Below are positions 54,697-63,904 of a stretch of 64,000 nucleotides of DNA, piece by piece. The position numbers and the translations under genes were made by a program. Each line of letters starts with the position of its first letter. Position 1 is the first letter of the stretch. The notes below the pieces were generated by a model that saw only the letters and a program-made list of their open reading frames with translations, searched no databases and was not told the DNA's origin. Location: assembly GCA_029776205.1 (NCBI GenBank), contig JAKOTQ010000001.1:1-64000 (forward strand), given 5' to 3'. Origin of the DNA: Bacillota bacterium (GTDB lineage: Bacteria > Bacillota > UBA4882 > UBA8346).

Positions 54697-56070
54697 TTAC
54701 ATCACCAATTCAAAACTCTCTTCAGGGCAGTCCCGATCCTGCCGATCCATGATCGCACCGAGAATCTTTTCCACCAAACGCAACGCTCCGGTGTAACTGA
54801 CGAGCGGAAAATACGAGTGGCCGATCCGGTCCAAAATGGGGAAACCTATCCGGATAAACGGAATGTCTTCATCCCGGGCAATATATTTGCCATAGGTATT
54901 TCCCATCAAAAGATCCACCGGCTCATTTTTAATCCATTGATGTAACAAATAAATATCTCCGGCTTGTTTAAACTTGGCTTCCGGAATCTCATGCAACACT
55001 CGGCTCATTTCTTCCTCAAATTTTTTACCCGGTGTCCCAGTTACCACGTAGACCGGCCGCATATTCAACGTAACCAGAAATTCGCTCAATGCTATAAGCT
55101 GATCCGGATCACCGAATAACGCCACCCGTTTCCCATAAAAGTAACTTTGCATATCACTGATGGCATCAATCAGGCGGCCCCGTTCTGCATTGATAGATTC
55201 AGGAACTACCACTTTGGCCATCCGCCGCAAACTATCGATAAAACGGTCCGTAGCCAGCAATCCATAGGGCAGATCCAGGATCTCATACTTCACGTTGCAT
55301 TTGGCATCCAGAGCTTCAGCAGCTGCTGCGGAAGCAAAGTGTCCCAAGGCAATGGTTCCAATACTGTCGCCGGCAGATTTCAAAGCTTCGATCGTAACCC
55401 CGCCTTTGGGATAAAACTGGTGCTTTCCGGTAAGCGGTGCATCCAGAACATCAGAGGTATCGGGAAATACCACCGTTGAAATGCCCATTTCCCGGGCCAG
55501 TCGTTTAATTTCCCGCATATCGGAAGGTTCAACCCATCCGGGGATGATATTGACCTGGTTTAATTTGTTACCGCTGGACTCGGCGAAATATTGAACCATA
55601 CCTTTGACCATATTGGAAAAGCCGGTGACATGAGACCCCACGAAACTCGGAGTATTACAATGGATAACATATTTGCCTTCCGGGATCCTTCCGTCTTCTT
55701 TTGCCTTTGCCAAGATCTGAGGGATGTCATCGCCGATAACCTCGCTCAAACAAGTGGTATGCACCGCGATGACATCGGGATTATACACTGAAAAAATATT
55801 ATTGATGGCCTCCAGTAAATTGGCTTGCCCGCCAAAGACCGAGGCCCCTTCTGTAAATGAACTGGTCGAAGCCATCACTGGTTCTTTATAATGACGGGTC
55901 AACGTGCTCCGATGATAGGCACAACACCCTTGAGATCCATGACTGTGGGGCAAACAATTGTGAATCCCAAGAGCCGCATACATCGCCCCAACCGGTTGAC
56001 AGGTCTTCGCCGGATTCACGGTTAAGGCCACCCGTTCTTTAATCTCTTTGTCCGTATGCCGTAATAACAT
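54697..56070 (-). CDS. nifK: Nitrogenase molybdenum-iron protein beta subunit NifK
   Basis: 457 residues, the short clostridial-type NifK lacking the N-terminal extension. P-cluster cysteines are seen in NPAKTCQPVGAMYAALGI, HGSQGCCAYHRSTL and HTTCLSEVIGDD. With NifD it forms the MoFe protein. 16 bp downstream of nifD. Confidence 0.97.
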   Translation of the reverse strand: MLLRHTDKEIKERVALTVNPAKTCQPVGAMYAALGIHNCLPHSHGSQGCCAYHRSTLTRHYKEPVMASTSSFTEGASVFGGQANLLEAINNIFSVYNPDVIAVHTTCLSEVIGDDIPQILAKAKEDGRIPEGKYVIHCNTPSFVGSHVTGFSNMVKGMVQYFAESSGNKLNQVNIIPGWVEPSDMREIKRLAREMGISTVVFPDTSDVLDAPLTGKHQFYPKGGVTIEALKSAGDSIGTIALGHFASAAAAEALDAKCNVKYEILDLPYGLLATDRFIDSLRRMAKVVVPESINAERGRLIDAISDMQSYFYGKRVALFGDPDQLIALSEFLVTLNMRPVYVVTGTPGKKFEEEMSRVLHEIPEAKFKQAGDIYLLHQWIKNEPVDLLMGNTYGKYIARDEDIPFIRIGFPILDRIGHSYFPLVSYTGALRLVEKILGAIMDRQDRDCPEESFELVM

Positions 56071-56086
56071 CTCTCTCGCCTCCTCA

Positions 56087-57709
56087 CTACTTCACATAGG
56101 TTGCAATCAGTTCCGGATTTTTCTCCCAAGGAGCCTGGATATAGCCCCATATTTTGGAGTTCACCAACCGGTCAATATCACGGTAAAAGTTGATAGCACC
56201 TTTGAAACCGGCATATGGACCGCTATAGTCGTAGCTATGCAGTTGTTTACAGGGAACACCCATTTTCTGAATGACATATTTTTCTTTAATCCCTGCACAG
56301 AAAATATCCGGTTTGTGATATGCGATTAATTTCTCCATTTCATAATGGCTGATATCATCGATGACCAAAGTCCCTTTGGCCATCTGAGCCATCATTCCCT
56401 CATAATCTCTAAACTCAAATCCTTGAGCTTTTAGCTCTGCTACCTCCGCTTCCGTCTTACGGTAGCGGTAACGCTCAGGATCGGGTTCCACCGTAAGCTC
56501 CTCAATATTCCGGCTATCTGCATCAATTTTAATCGTAGGCAGAACCCGGCGGCCCTCGTAGTCATCCCGGTGGGCAAATTCGTAACCGGCTGCGATAGTC
56601 CTCATTCCAAGTTCTGCGAAGAGATCCTGATAATGATGGGCTCTGGAACCACCAACGAACAACATCACCGTTTTCCCCTCGCAACGGGTTCTTGCATCAG
56701 CCCGATGTTTCTCTACTTCCGGCATTTCTTCGGCGATGACCTTTTCCACACGTTCCTTCAACTCCGGATCTCCAAAGTACTGTGCAATTTTCCGCAGGGA
56801 TTTCGCCGTAGCCTCGGCTCCGATAAAGTTAACTTTAATCCAAGGGATTCCGTACTTGATCTCCATCATATCCGCCACATAGTTGATGGAACGATGGCAC
56901 ATAATACAGTTCAAATCGGCAGTATGAGCATTGGCAAAATAATCGTAAGACGAATTGCCGCTAAAGGTAGCAATCAGGTCAATACCGCATTTTTCCAGAA
57001 TTCGTTCGATTTCAAAGGCATCGCCCCCAATGTTGTACTCGCCCAGCAAATTAATCTTATATTTACTGTCACGAACTGTATCATCTAATCCGATCACATG
57101 TTTGAACATTTGATTATTGGCGATATGGTGGCCGGCCGATTGACTGACGCCTTTATACCCCTCACAGCTGAATCCAAAGACATTGATCCCCAATTCCTCT
57201 TTCATCTCACGAGCCACCGCATGAACATCATCTCCGATGAGACCCACCGGGCAAGTAGAAAAGATGCCGATAGCTTTTGGTTTAAATATCTCATATGCTT
57301 CTCTCACAGCTTGCCGCAGCTTTTTCTCACCACCAAAAACAATGTCATCTTCCTGCATATCCGTTGAAAAGCAATAGTTCATCAAATTATAATCATTATC
57401 ATCAATGGGCTTGGTTTGATTACGCCGTGTGAGCCAGCTGTAAAAACCACAACCAATCGGCCCATGGGTAATATTCACAATATCCCGGATCGGCCCTACA
57501 ACCACACCTTTGCAACCTGCATAGGTACAACCCCGTTGCGTAATGATTCCGGGAATAGTCCGAACATTGGCTTCGATCTCCGGCATAGTTTCAGGATCCG
57601 GGTCATTGAGGACCATATGTTTGGCCCGCTTCCGCGCAGCCTTCGTCGGATATACCTTCAGTAACTTTTCTCGGGTTACGGCAAAATCTTGCGCTAAATT
57701 TTCGGACAT
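56087..57709 (-). CDS. nifD: Nitrogenase molybdenum-iron protein alpha subunit NifD
   Basis: 540 residues from the ATG at 57709 (AGGAGG 9 nt upstream). P-cluster cysteines: GCTYAGCKG, GPIGCGFYSW and STCPVGLIGDD. FeMo-co ligands: the Cys in CHRSINY (about 280) and the His in LHSYDYSGPYAGF (about 490). Near 385-435 there is an insertion of about 50 residues (within IKIDADSRNIEELTVEPDPE) typical of clostridial and group III NifD. No vnfG/anfG delta-subunit gene is near, so this is the Mo enzyme. Confidence 0.97.
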   Translation of the reverse strand: MSENLAQDFAVTREKLLKVYPTKAARKRAKHMVLNDPDPETMPEIEANVRTIPGIITQRGCTYAGCKGVVVGPIRDIVNITHGPIGCGFYSWLTRRNQTKPIDDNDYNLMNYCFSTDMQEDDIVFGGEKKLRQAVREAYEIFKPKAIGIFSTCPVGLIGDDVHAVAREMKEELGINVFGFSCEGYKGVSQSAGHHIANNQMFKHVIGLDDTVRDSKYKINLLGEYNIGGDAFEIERILEKCGIDLIATFSGNSSYDYFANAHTADLNCIMCHRSINYVADMMEIKYGIPWIKVNFIGAEATAKSLRKIAQYFGDPELKERVEKVIAEEMPEVEKHRADARTRCEGKTVMLFVGGSRAHHYQDLFAELGMRTIAAGYEFAHRDDYEGRRVLPTIKIDADSRNIEELTVEPDPERYRYRKTEAEVAELKAQGFEFRDYEGMMAQMAKGTLVIDDISHYEMEKLIAYHKPDIFCAGIKEKYVIQKMGVPCKQLHSYDYSGPYAGFKGAINFYRDIDRLVNSKIWGYIQAPWEKNPELIATYVK

Positions 57710-57744
57710 TTCCTTCAACCTCCTTATCTTTTTGGGATCTAACG

Positions 57745-58128
57745 TTATAATTCATCCAAAACCGCATCACCGGTTTCCCCGGTACGTATCCGAATCGCAT
57801 CGAGCGTAGGCATTACAAAGATTTTTCCATCACCGGGTTGGCCGGTTTGGTTGACCTCAATAATGGTATCTACTGTTCTTTGAACCAGTTCATCCGGGAC
57901 GATAATCCACAACAGCCGTTTCGGAACAAGCCTTGGACCTTTGCCCAATTGAGCGATGGCTTCCTCATACCCCTCTTTGGCCCCTTCGAGCAACGTATAG
58001 TCCACATTACCTTTACCACGCCCCATAACTCTGCCCGTCGCAGTGAAAGAGGAAATCCCGGCTTCTGCCAAAGCCTTCTTGGTTTTGTTCATCATGTTCA
58101 TCCGGATCACAGCCATGACTTCTTTCAT
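57745..58128 (-). CDS. nifI2: PII-family nitrogen regulator NifI2
   Basis: 127 residues; GlnB-type fold with MKEVMAVIRMNMMNKTKKALAEAG and a longer T-loop than GlnB (about 35-70). NifI1 and NifI2 between nifH and nifD inhibit nitrogenase when ammonium is high and 2-oxoglutarate low. 26-35 bp before nifD. Confidence 0.95.
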   Translation of the reverse strand: MKEVMAVIRMNMMNKTKKALAEAGISSFTATGRVMGRGKGNVDYTLLEGAKEGYEEAIAQLGKGPRLVPKRLLWIIVPDELVQRTVDTIIEVNQTGQPGDGKIFVMPTLDAIRIRTGETGDAVLDEL

Positions 58129-58142
58129 CGGGGATCCCTCCT

Positions 58143-58469
58143 TTAAACTTCTTTTACACCGGAACTAACCGTGTACACCTCAGACACCGGAGTCACAAAG
58201 ATCTTGCCATCGCCGAACGAACCATTCTCTCCGGTACGGGCGCTTTCTATAATGGTTTTCACGATAAAATCTTTATCTTTATCGGGGACAACGAGAATTA
58301 GAAGTTCTTTGGGAAGTTCATCATAATGGATTTCCCCAACCTTTAAGCCGCGCTGCTTACCCCGGCCAAAAACAGCCACTTTCGTCACCGCCGGAAAACC
58401 GGCATCCAACAATGCCGCCAGCACATCGTCGGCCTTCTCAGGACGGACAATTGCCCGAATCATCAACAT
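58143..58469 (-). CDS. nifI1: PII-family nitrogen regulator NifI1
   Basis: 108 residues with MLMIRAIVRPEKADDVLAAL, FGRGKQRGLKVGEIHYDELP (T-loop) and GKIFVTPVSEVYTV. Partner of NifI2. The position between nifH and nifI2 is the classical order. GGGGG ribosome site 8 nt before ATG. Confidence 0.95.
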   Translation of the reverse strand: MLMIRAIVRPEKADDVLAALLDAGFPAVTKVAVFGRGKQRGLKVGEIHYDELPKELLILVVPDKDKDFIVKTIIESARTGENGSFGDGKIFVTPVSEVYTVSSGVKEV

Positions 58470-58494
58470 ATTGATTCCCCCTTATCTTTTTTCA

Positions 58495-59340
<846 letters not shown>

Positions 59341-59375
59341 TTAAGTTAATGTAAGTTTTTGTCTTTTGTTTATAT

Positions 59376-59404
59376 ATTTTACAGGCCGTTATGGTCAATG
59401 TCAA
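59376..59404 (-). promoter_or_regulatory. nifH operon promoter (sigma-A type)
   Basis: Minus strand TTGACA (59399-59404) and TAAAAT (59376-59381) with exactly 17 bp between. No sigma-54 GG-N10-GC element was seen, so NifA-type control is not indicated. Confidence 0.8.
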
Positions 59405-59418
59405 TTAAAATTCTGACA
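59399..59418. promoter_or_regulatory. Inverted repeat overlapping the nifH -35 box
   Basis: TGTCAATTAAAATTCTGACA: TGTCA and TGACA half-sites 10 bp apart, with AT-rich centre. It covers the -35 hexamer, so a bound protein would repress. Confidence 0.5.
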
Positions 59419-59452
59419 CAAATATTACATAATGCATTAATAATATGTTACG

Positions 59453-59471
59453 TGTTATCAAAAAGATAACA
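59453..59471. promoter_or_regulatory. Perfect palindrome upstream of the nifH promoter
   Basis: TGTTATCAAAAAGATAACA has 7-bp perfect arms and a 5-bp A-rich centre, about 50 bp upstream of the -35 box. The protein that binds is unknown. Confidence 0.55.
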
Positions 59472-59479
59472 TTAATGTG

Positions 59480-59515
59480 CCAAAAAAATAGAAGCTGCCG
59501 GTAACGGCAGCTTCC
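59480..59515 (-). terminator. Terminator between the beta-barrel gene and nifH
   Basis: Minus strand GAAGCTGCC (59505-59513) pairs with GGCAGCTTC (59491-59499), followed by TATTTTTTTGG. It separates the beta-barrel gene from nifH. Confidence 0.85.
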
Positions 59516-59560
59516 AAAATCACAAACCTTCATTAATTAAATATAAAGTTTCACACACGT

Positions 59561-59587
59561 AAAATGGTTGCCCCTTTCGGGCAGCCT
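59561..59587 (-). terminator. Second hairpin after the beta-barrel gene
   Basis: Minus strand GGCTGCCC (59579-59586) and GGGCAACC (59566-59573) with one G-T pair, then ATTTTACG. It is about 25 bp beyond the stop and precedes the main terminator. Confidence 0.5.
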
Positions 59588-59611
59588 ATAGTTGGCGATT
59601 AGGTCTATGGC

Positions 59612-60265
59612 TTAGAATCGATATAACATTCCCAGCGTATAGCCACCCAGAGTGGTATCCCGGTCCAGGGCATCATAGGGTGACGCAGCATCGACTTTGA
59701 AGCTTAGCTGACTGTATCCGGCGGTTACGGCCACATTGTCATTGATCATATACGTAAACTTGATCCGCGGAACAAAGACACCACCATCCACCTTTGTCTT
59801 AACCGCCGAATATTTATCATATGTAAATGAATCATCAATTGAACGTTGAACCGTAAGGCTCATAAAGAATTTCTCCGAGAAAAACTGAGTATAGTCCAAG
59901 CCAATCAAAGCATTACTTTTTAGTTCATATGTATTTTTAGCATCCAGATCCAGGCTGGAAAGGGTAACATCCAATTTGGAAGCCCGAGCATCAAGGACGC
60001 GATATCCGGCTTTGACACTCAACAACGAAACATCGACCACTCCGTCAACATCGCCTTCCCCATACTCGAAGCCCGCTTTCCACTTACCCATCGAAAAACC
60101 GGCACCTACAAATGCCGCATCCAAATCCTGATCGGCATGTCCTTCAGTATTAACCTCTCCGCCAAAAAAACGATCCATATATACCATTCCTGAAGCCATC
60201 ACACTATGGGAAAACCCAATCACCATCATCGCCAAAAGCAGAAATAAGACAAACAGTTTGAGCAC
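59612..60265 (-). CDS. Outer-membrane-type beta-barrel protein
   Basis: 217 residues from a GTG at 60265 (AGGAGG 8 nt upstream). Signal peptide LKLFVLFLLLAMMVIGFSHSVMA, then about ten alternating amphipathic strands (for example AAFVGAGFSMGKWKAGFEYGEG) and a C-terminal aromatic residue (GGYTLGMLYRF), the BAM-type end signal. It is a small porin-like protein and supports a two-membrane envelope. Paralogue of the broken gene at 46891-47490. Own promoter at 60297-60325. Confidence 0.78.
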   Translation of the reverse strand: MLKLFVLFLLLAMMVIGFSHSVMASGMVYMDRFFGGEVNTEGHADQDLDAAFVGAGFSMGKWKAGFEYGEGDVDGVVDVSLLSVKAGYRVLDARASKLDVTLSSLDLDAKNTYELKSNALIGLDYTQFFSEKFFMSLTVQRSIDDSFTYDKYSAVKTKVDGGVFVPRIKFTYMINDNVAVTAGYSQLSFKVDAASPYDALDRDTTLGGYTLGMLYRF

Positions 60266-60296
60266 TATAGAAACCTCCTTATTATATAATGAAGTC

Positions 60297-60325
60297 ATTA
60301 TACCATGTATGGCCAAATATGTCTA
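60297..60325 (-). promoter_or_regulatory. Promoter of the beta-barrel gene
   Basis: Minus strand TAGACA (60320-60325) and a perfect TATAAT (60297-60302) with 17 bp between. Confidence 0.75.
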
Positions 60326-60354
60326 ACATTTCCCACAACACCCAAAACATAAGA

Positions 60355-60384
60355 AAAACCGCCATTTCATCAAAAATGACGGTT
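60355..60384 (-). terminator. Terminator after the SLH protein gene
   Basis: Minus strand AACCGTCATTT pairs with AAATGGCGGTT (60357-60384; one mismatch) and is followed by TTTCTT. Confidence 0.75.
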
Positions 60385-60425
60385 TAATACTTTGCCATGA
60401 TCCTATGATTTCCAGCCCAATTATT

Positions 60426-61067
60426 TTATTGAGCGCATCCTGCCAAACCGAGAATAATCGCAATTGCTATGTATAACCCATGTTTCCGGTTGGCTTCTTT
60501 TAAACTTGCATTTTCCATCCGCAAAATAGCAACTTCATTCTCCAACTGTTCAACCCGTTTCTTAAAGACCAACAGATCCGTGATAATTTGCTGGATTTCT
60601 TTCTCCAACTCCATCTGTTCCTGAGTCACATTTTGCAGACCGGCATTGAGCTTGGTAATATCCTCTTTAAAAATCTGATCCTGACGGGTTAGCTCATCCA
60701 ATTGCTTGGAAAGGGAACTGTTTTCCGTCAAGACTTTGACCAATTCCTCACGGAATTCATTGGTCAGACTCCGCAGCAGCTTCACATCTTCCCTGCTGGC
60801 CGCCGTACTGCCCGCAGCCCCTTCCTTGAGAATCTTCGCAACGACCGTGGCCAGGGTATATCGATCCACCGGCTGATCCCCACGGAAGGTCTGATCCTGA
60901 TACAAAGCCAAATATCCTTTGTCTACCAGCTGTTTGACAGCTTGATAAGCCCAGTGGTTCGGCGGGACATCCACCGGATTGGCCGCAGCCAAGGCACAGG
61001 TCATGATGGAAATTAGTAACAATACCGTGACACCAAGAACCAAACCCCATTTACTCAAATTGTTCAT
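60426..61067 (-). CDS. SLH-domain protein with coiled coil and C-terminal hydrophobic end
   Basis: 213 residues. A signal peptide (GLVLGVTVLLLISIMTCALA) precedes one S-layer homology domain (DVPPNHWAYQAVKQLVDKGYL, about 33-80). A long coiled coil (about 95-185) and a hydrophobic C-terminal segment (YIAIAIILGLAG) follow. In diderm Firmicutes, SLH-coiled-coil proteins tether the outer membrane to the cell wall (as OmpM does), but this one lacks a barrel. It overlaps the upstream gene by 4 nt. Confidence 0.82.
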   Translation of the reverse strand: MNNLSKWGLVLGVTVLLLISIMTCALAAANPVDVPPNHWAYQAVKQLVDKGYLALYQDQTFRGDQPVDRYTLATVVAKILKEGAAGSTAASREDVKLLRSLTNEFREELVKVLTENSSLSKQLDELTRQDQIFKEDITKLNAGLQNVTQEQMELEKEIQQIITDLLVFKKRVEQLENEVAILRMENASLKEANRKHGLYIAIAIILGLAGCAQ

Positions 61068-63049
61068 TTTTTCTCCCCCTCAATTTTGTATTTTACAGCA
61101 GACCATTCATAAGGAAGGATTTCTCCCTGTGCATTCATCACTTTAACCTTGGGCAACTCAATCTCTCCGTCTCCGGAACCGATCACCATCCAATCCAACC
61201 GACATAACGTCGTTTTCTCACCGTTAAACGGCTGCGACCGTTTCCCGCTCACAGTATGTATCAACCCGATGTTCCGGTCATTGGTTCCACCGTCCCACAA
61301 CGCCAATTTCCCGTCATCCTCGACCAACATGGTTCCCCGAGAGATATTAACCAATCGCAACTGAGACGGATCATACTTGATATCCAACTCAAACGCACTG
61401 GCATCGTACAAATTATAGGCCGTCAGATCCACCGAGAAAAGTTGTCCCGAACGAAGACGCTGTGGCACTTCCAACTCCAATGTGAAAGGAAGTGAAGGAA
61501 TAGCTACCATTCCCGGAATCTCAAAAGGAAGAATGTTGGACCCGCTGACTTTCACCATGAAATTCCCGATTTTAAATCCCCGAACGGGATTAAGCTTCCA
61601 TGACACTTCAACCTCTTTCCCAAACTCCAAATCAGCAAGCAACCGTTCCGGATGTTCCCCGGCTGCCAAATTCAATCCATCAACCGGTACCAGCTCCACC
61701 CGGACATCCGCAGCTGTCAGTTGATCCGGGTTTTTCAATGCAAGCTTGACTGTTAATGGATTCGGCACCCATTGATTGGCTTCAACTCTCAGGTTGGGAA
61801 TCTCCATCGTGGCCGTCAATATTGGAGGCTGCAAAATCCGAATTCTCCGGTTGACTTCATTGGCTTCCATCCCTTCTCCGGTCACCCGGATCCGAAAACT
61901 GGCATCGCCATAATAAAGACCAGTCGGTCGAATCTCCCAAACATGCTGGATCATCGCACCTGGAGCCAGTTCCGGAATAACAAACCGTTCAGAATTTCCC
62001 ATGGCCTCCAGCCCCGCAGGCAACTCCAACATCACTTCCACATCGCGGGCCATGACTTCTCCTTGGTGTTCCATATACATCACCACGGTATACGAACGGG
62101 AATTAGGTCCGCTATATTGAACCTCAGCCGGTGCTGAAATCCCTAAAAAGCTTTTACCCGGTGCAAAAGTAATTCCGCCTAAACCATAATAAATCACGAT
62201 CGTATATTCTTTTCCCGGATCCAGTTTCCGCGGAAACCAGTACATCGCAATAGCACTGTCCAATTCATCTTCGCCTTGACGAACAAAAGGCCTTCCCGGT
62301 TCGAGCGGAATATCCCAGGGATGATCCGCCACATTTCCCCAATCCGCAAAAACGATCCGGTCCGGCGGTGTCACGCCGCCGCCTTTCAACGTCCCCTGAG
62401 CAATAACGGACGGTTGTTCGAAAGAATCGAAGGCTTGCCAAAAATCCGGATACTCCCCGGCATCAACGACATGATCATAATTAATCTGCCGTTCCCCCAA
62501 CCGGAATGGCGCCCCGTCATTGCTTCCAAGCATCGTATCGATGGCCGCCCGAAGCCCGACTTCCACCGGACTTTCCCCGTTATTTTTAATAATGTAGCGA
62601 ATTCGGGCCGTATCTTGGGCTCCCGTCGTCGGACTGGTGGTAATATCCAGAACCTGTTCCACCGTGACGGCCCCAAATTGACAGGTCATCGTAATTTTAC
62701 CATCGACCAGCCGGGGCGCTGCCACGATGGTTCCCGCCGGAAGCCCGGCCCCCGACCGTTTTACCGTCTCTTTACCATAAATATAGTCGGTTCCGTCGAT
62801 TCGGACCGTCGTATACGATGTCCATGGCAAAGGATGCCCATAAATAAGGGCTTTATGGTCATCATCTTCCCGACCGGGGTCGCCTTCGGTGACATCCACT
62901 GCAAAACGTCCGGTTTCGTTAGGGCTTTGATTGATAAAAATCTTGATATATTTATTCTCAACGGAAAGCAAATCACCGGATTCGCCCCAAACGGACGACG
63001 AAACAACCAGTGCCAATACCATCAACAACCCAAAAATCCGATATTTCAT
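61064..63049 (-). CDS. Secreted protein with C-terminal cohesin-like domain
   Basis: 661 residues from the ATG at 63049 (GAGGAGG upstream). Signal peptide MKYRIFGLLMVLALVVSSSVWG. The first 300 residues form a beta-rich domain of unknown type. Two immunoglobulin-like/CARDB-type segments follow at about 300-500. The C-terminal 150 residues resemble a cohesin-type fold (SVDLTAYNLYDASAFELDIKYDPSQLRLVNISRGTML). Cohesin domains bind dockerins or serve as adhesion modules; no dockerin is seen here. Sits between tonB and the SLH gene. Confidence 0.75.
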   Translation of the reverse strand: MKYRIFGLLMVLALVVSSSVWGESGDLLSVENKYIKIFINQSPNETGRFAVDVTEGDPGREDDDHKALIYGHPLPWTSYTTVRIDGTDYIYGKETVKRSGAGLPAGTIVAAPRLVDGKITMTCQFGAVTVEQVLDITTSPTTGAQDTARIRYIIKNNGESPVEVGLRAAIDTMLGSNDGAPFRLGERQINYDHVVDAGEYPDFWQAFDSFEQPSVIAQGTLKGGGVTPPDRIVFADWGNVADHPWDIPLEPGRPFVRQGEDELDSAIAMYWFPRKLDPGKEYTIVIYYGLGGITFAPGKSFLGISAPAEVQYSGPNSRSYTVVMYMEHQGEVMARDVEVMLELPAGLEAMGNSERFVIPELAPGAMIQHVWEIRPTGLYYGDASFRIRVTGEGMEANEVNRRIRILQPPILTATMEIPNLRVEANQWVPNPLTVKLALKNPDQLTAADVRVELVPVDGLNLAAGEHPERLLADLEFGKEVEVSWKLNPVRGFKIGNFMVKVSGSNILPFEIPGMVAIPSLPFTLELEVPQRLRSGQLFSVDLTAYNLYDASAFELDIKYDPSQLRLVNISRGTMLVEDDGKLALWDGGTNDRNIGLIHTVSGKRSQPFNGEKTTLCRLDWMVIGSGDGEIELPKVKVMNAQGEILPYEWSAVKYKIEGEKK

Positions 63050-63059
63050 GGATACCTCC

Positions 63060-63893
63060 TCAAGGCCGGGTTCGCGAACCCAACAAGCGATATTCAACCA
63101 TTGGCGCTTGCATCCTGAATATAATCTGCACATCCACATAATAGGGGTGATCATTGGAATTAAAATGCCATTCCTTGCGGATATAATCCTGTGCCGATTT
63201 ATCCAAGCGGGAATCGCCTGATGACTGTCTTAATTCAATCCCCTCAATGGTTCCGTTGGCAAAGACCAAGACTCTGAGGATCACATCACCTTCTTTGCCT
63301 TCATTCAACGCGTTTTTAGGATAAGTCGGCTGTTTTACCAATCCCCTTTTGGAAAACATCCCGCTTCCGTCTCCTAAACTTCTAGCCGCCGGCTTGCCCT
63401 GATTCCCACCCGGGCTGGTTCCCCCGCTGCTGCCTTCGTTTTCAGAGCTTGCCGTCTGCGATGAAGCCACTTCAGGTTTAGGCGGCTCAGGCTTTACCTG
63501 TTTCTCTTGTTCCGGATTTTCAACTACCTTTGGCCTATCCGACACATTGGGCTGTTCTAGCGGTTTCGGCTTTTCCAACGGTTTTGGTTTTTCTACCAAA
63601 GGCTTTTCCACCCGTTGAGCAGGACGTTCAGCTATAGGATCCGGCCGTCTTTCCGCCTGGACAACCTTTGGAGCAGAAACCACCCGAGGTGTAGCCGGTT
63701 CCAGTAACGGTTGAACTTCCGCTTCAACCTCTTCCCTATCTCCTTCCAAATCGATCAGCCCGGTCGAATATGTATCCAATGTGGTATTTCCGTTAAAAAC
63801 TCCCGCGGGGAAAGCAATAAGAAACAACAACCCATGAAGAAATACGGAAAGAACCATCGCTATACGATAATTTTGACGTTCAATGCGTGTCAT
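63060..63893 (-). CDS. tonB: TonB-family energy transducer
   Basis: 277 residues. A single N-terminal membrane helix (about 12-30: AMVLSVFLHGLLFLIAFPAG) is followed by a Pro/Lys/Glu-rich linker (about 75-150, KPKPLEKPKPLEQP). The C-terminal TonB domain has YPKNALNEGKEGDVILRVLVFANG. TonB transmits proton-motive energy to outer-membrane receptors, strong support for a diderm envelope. ExbB/ExbD are not in view. Confidence 0.9.
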   Translation of the reverse strand: MTRIERQNYRIAMVLSVFLHGLLFLIAFPAGVFNGNTTLDTYSTGLIDLEGDREEVEAEVQPLLEPATPRVVSAPKVVQAERRPDPIAERPAQRVEKPLVEKPKPLEKPKPLEQPNVSDRPKVVENPEQEKQVKPEPPKPEVASSQTASSENEGSSGGTSPGGNQGKPAARSLGDGSGMFSKRGLVKQPTYPKNALNEGKEGDVILRVLVFANGTIEGIELRQSSGDSRLDKSAQDYIRKEWHFNSNDHPYYVDVQIIFRMQAPMVEYRLLGSRTRP

Positions 63894-63904
63894 CTCATTA
63901 ACTC

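Noticed and set aside
59453-59471. GlnR/TnrA site at nifH
   Set aside because: Half-sites resemble TGTNA/TNACA but the gap is 9 bp, not 7.
62276-63118. 280-residue plus-strand frame
   Set aside because: Antisense to the cohesin-like and tonB genes; no ribosome site and no domain.
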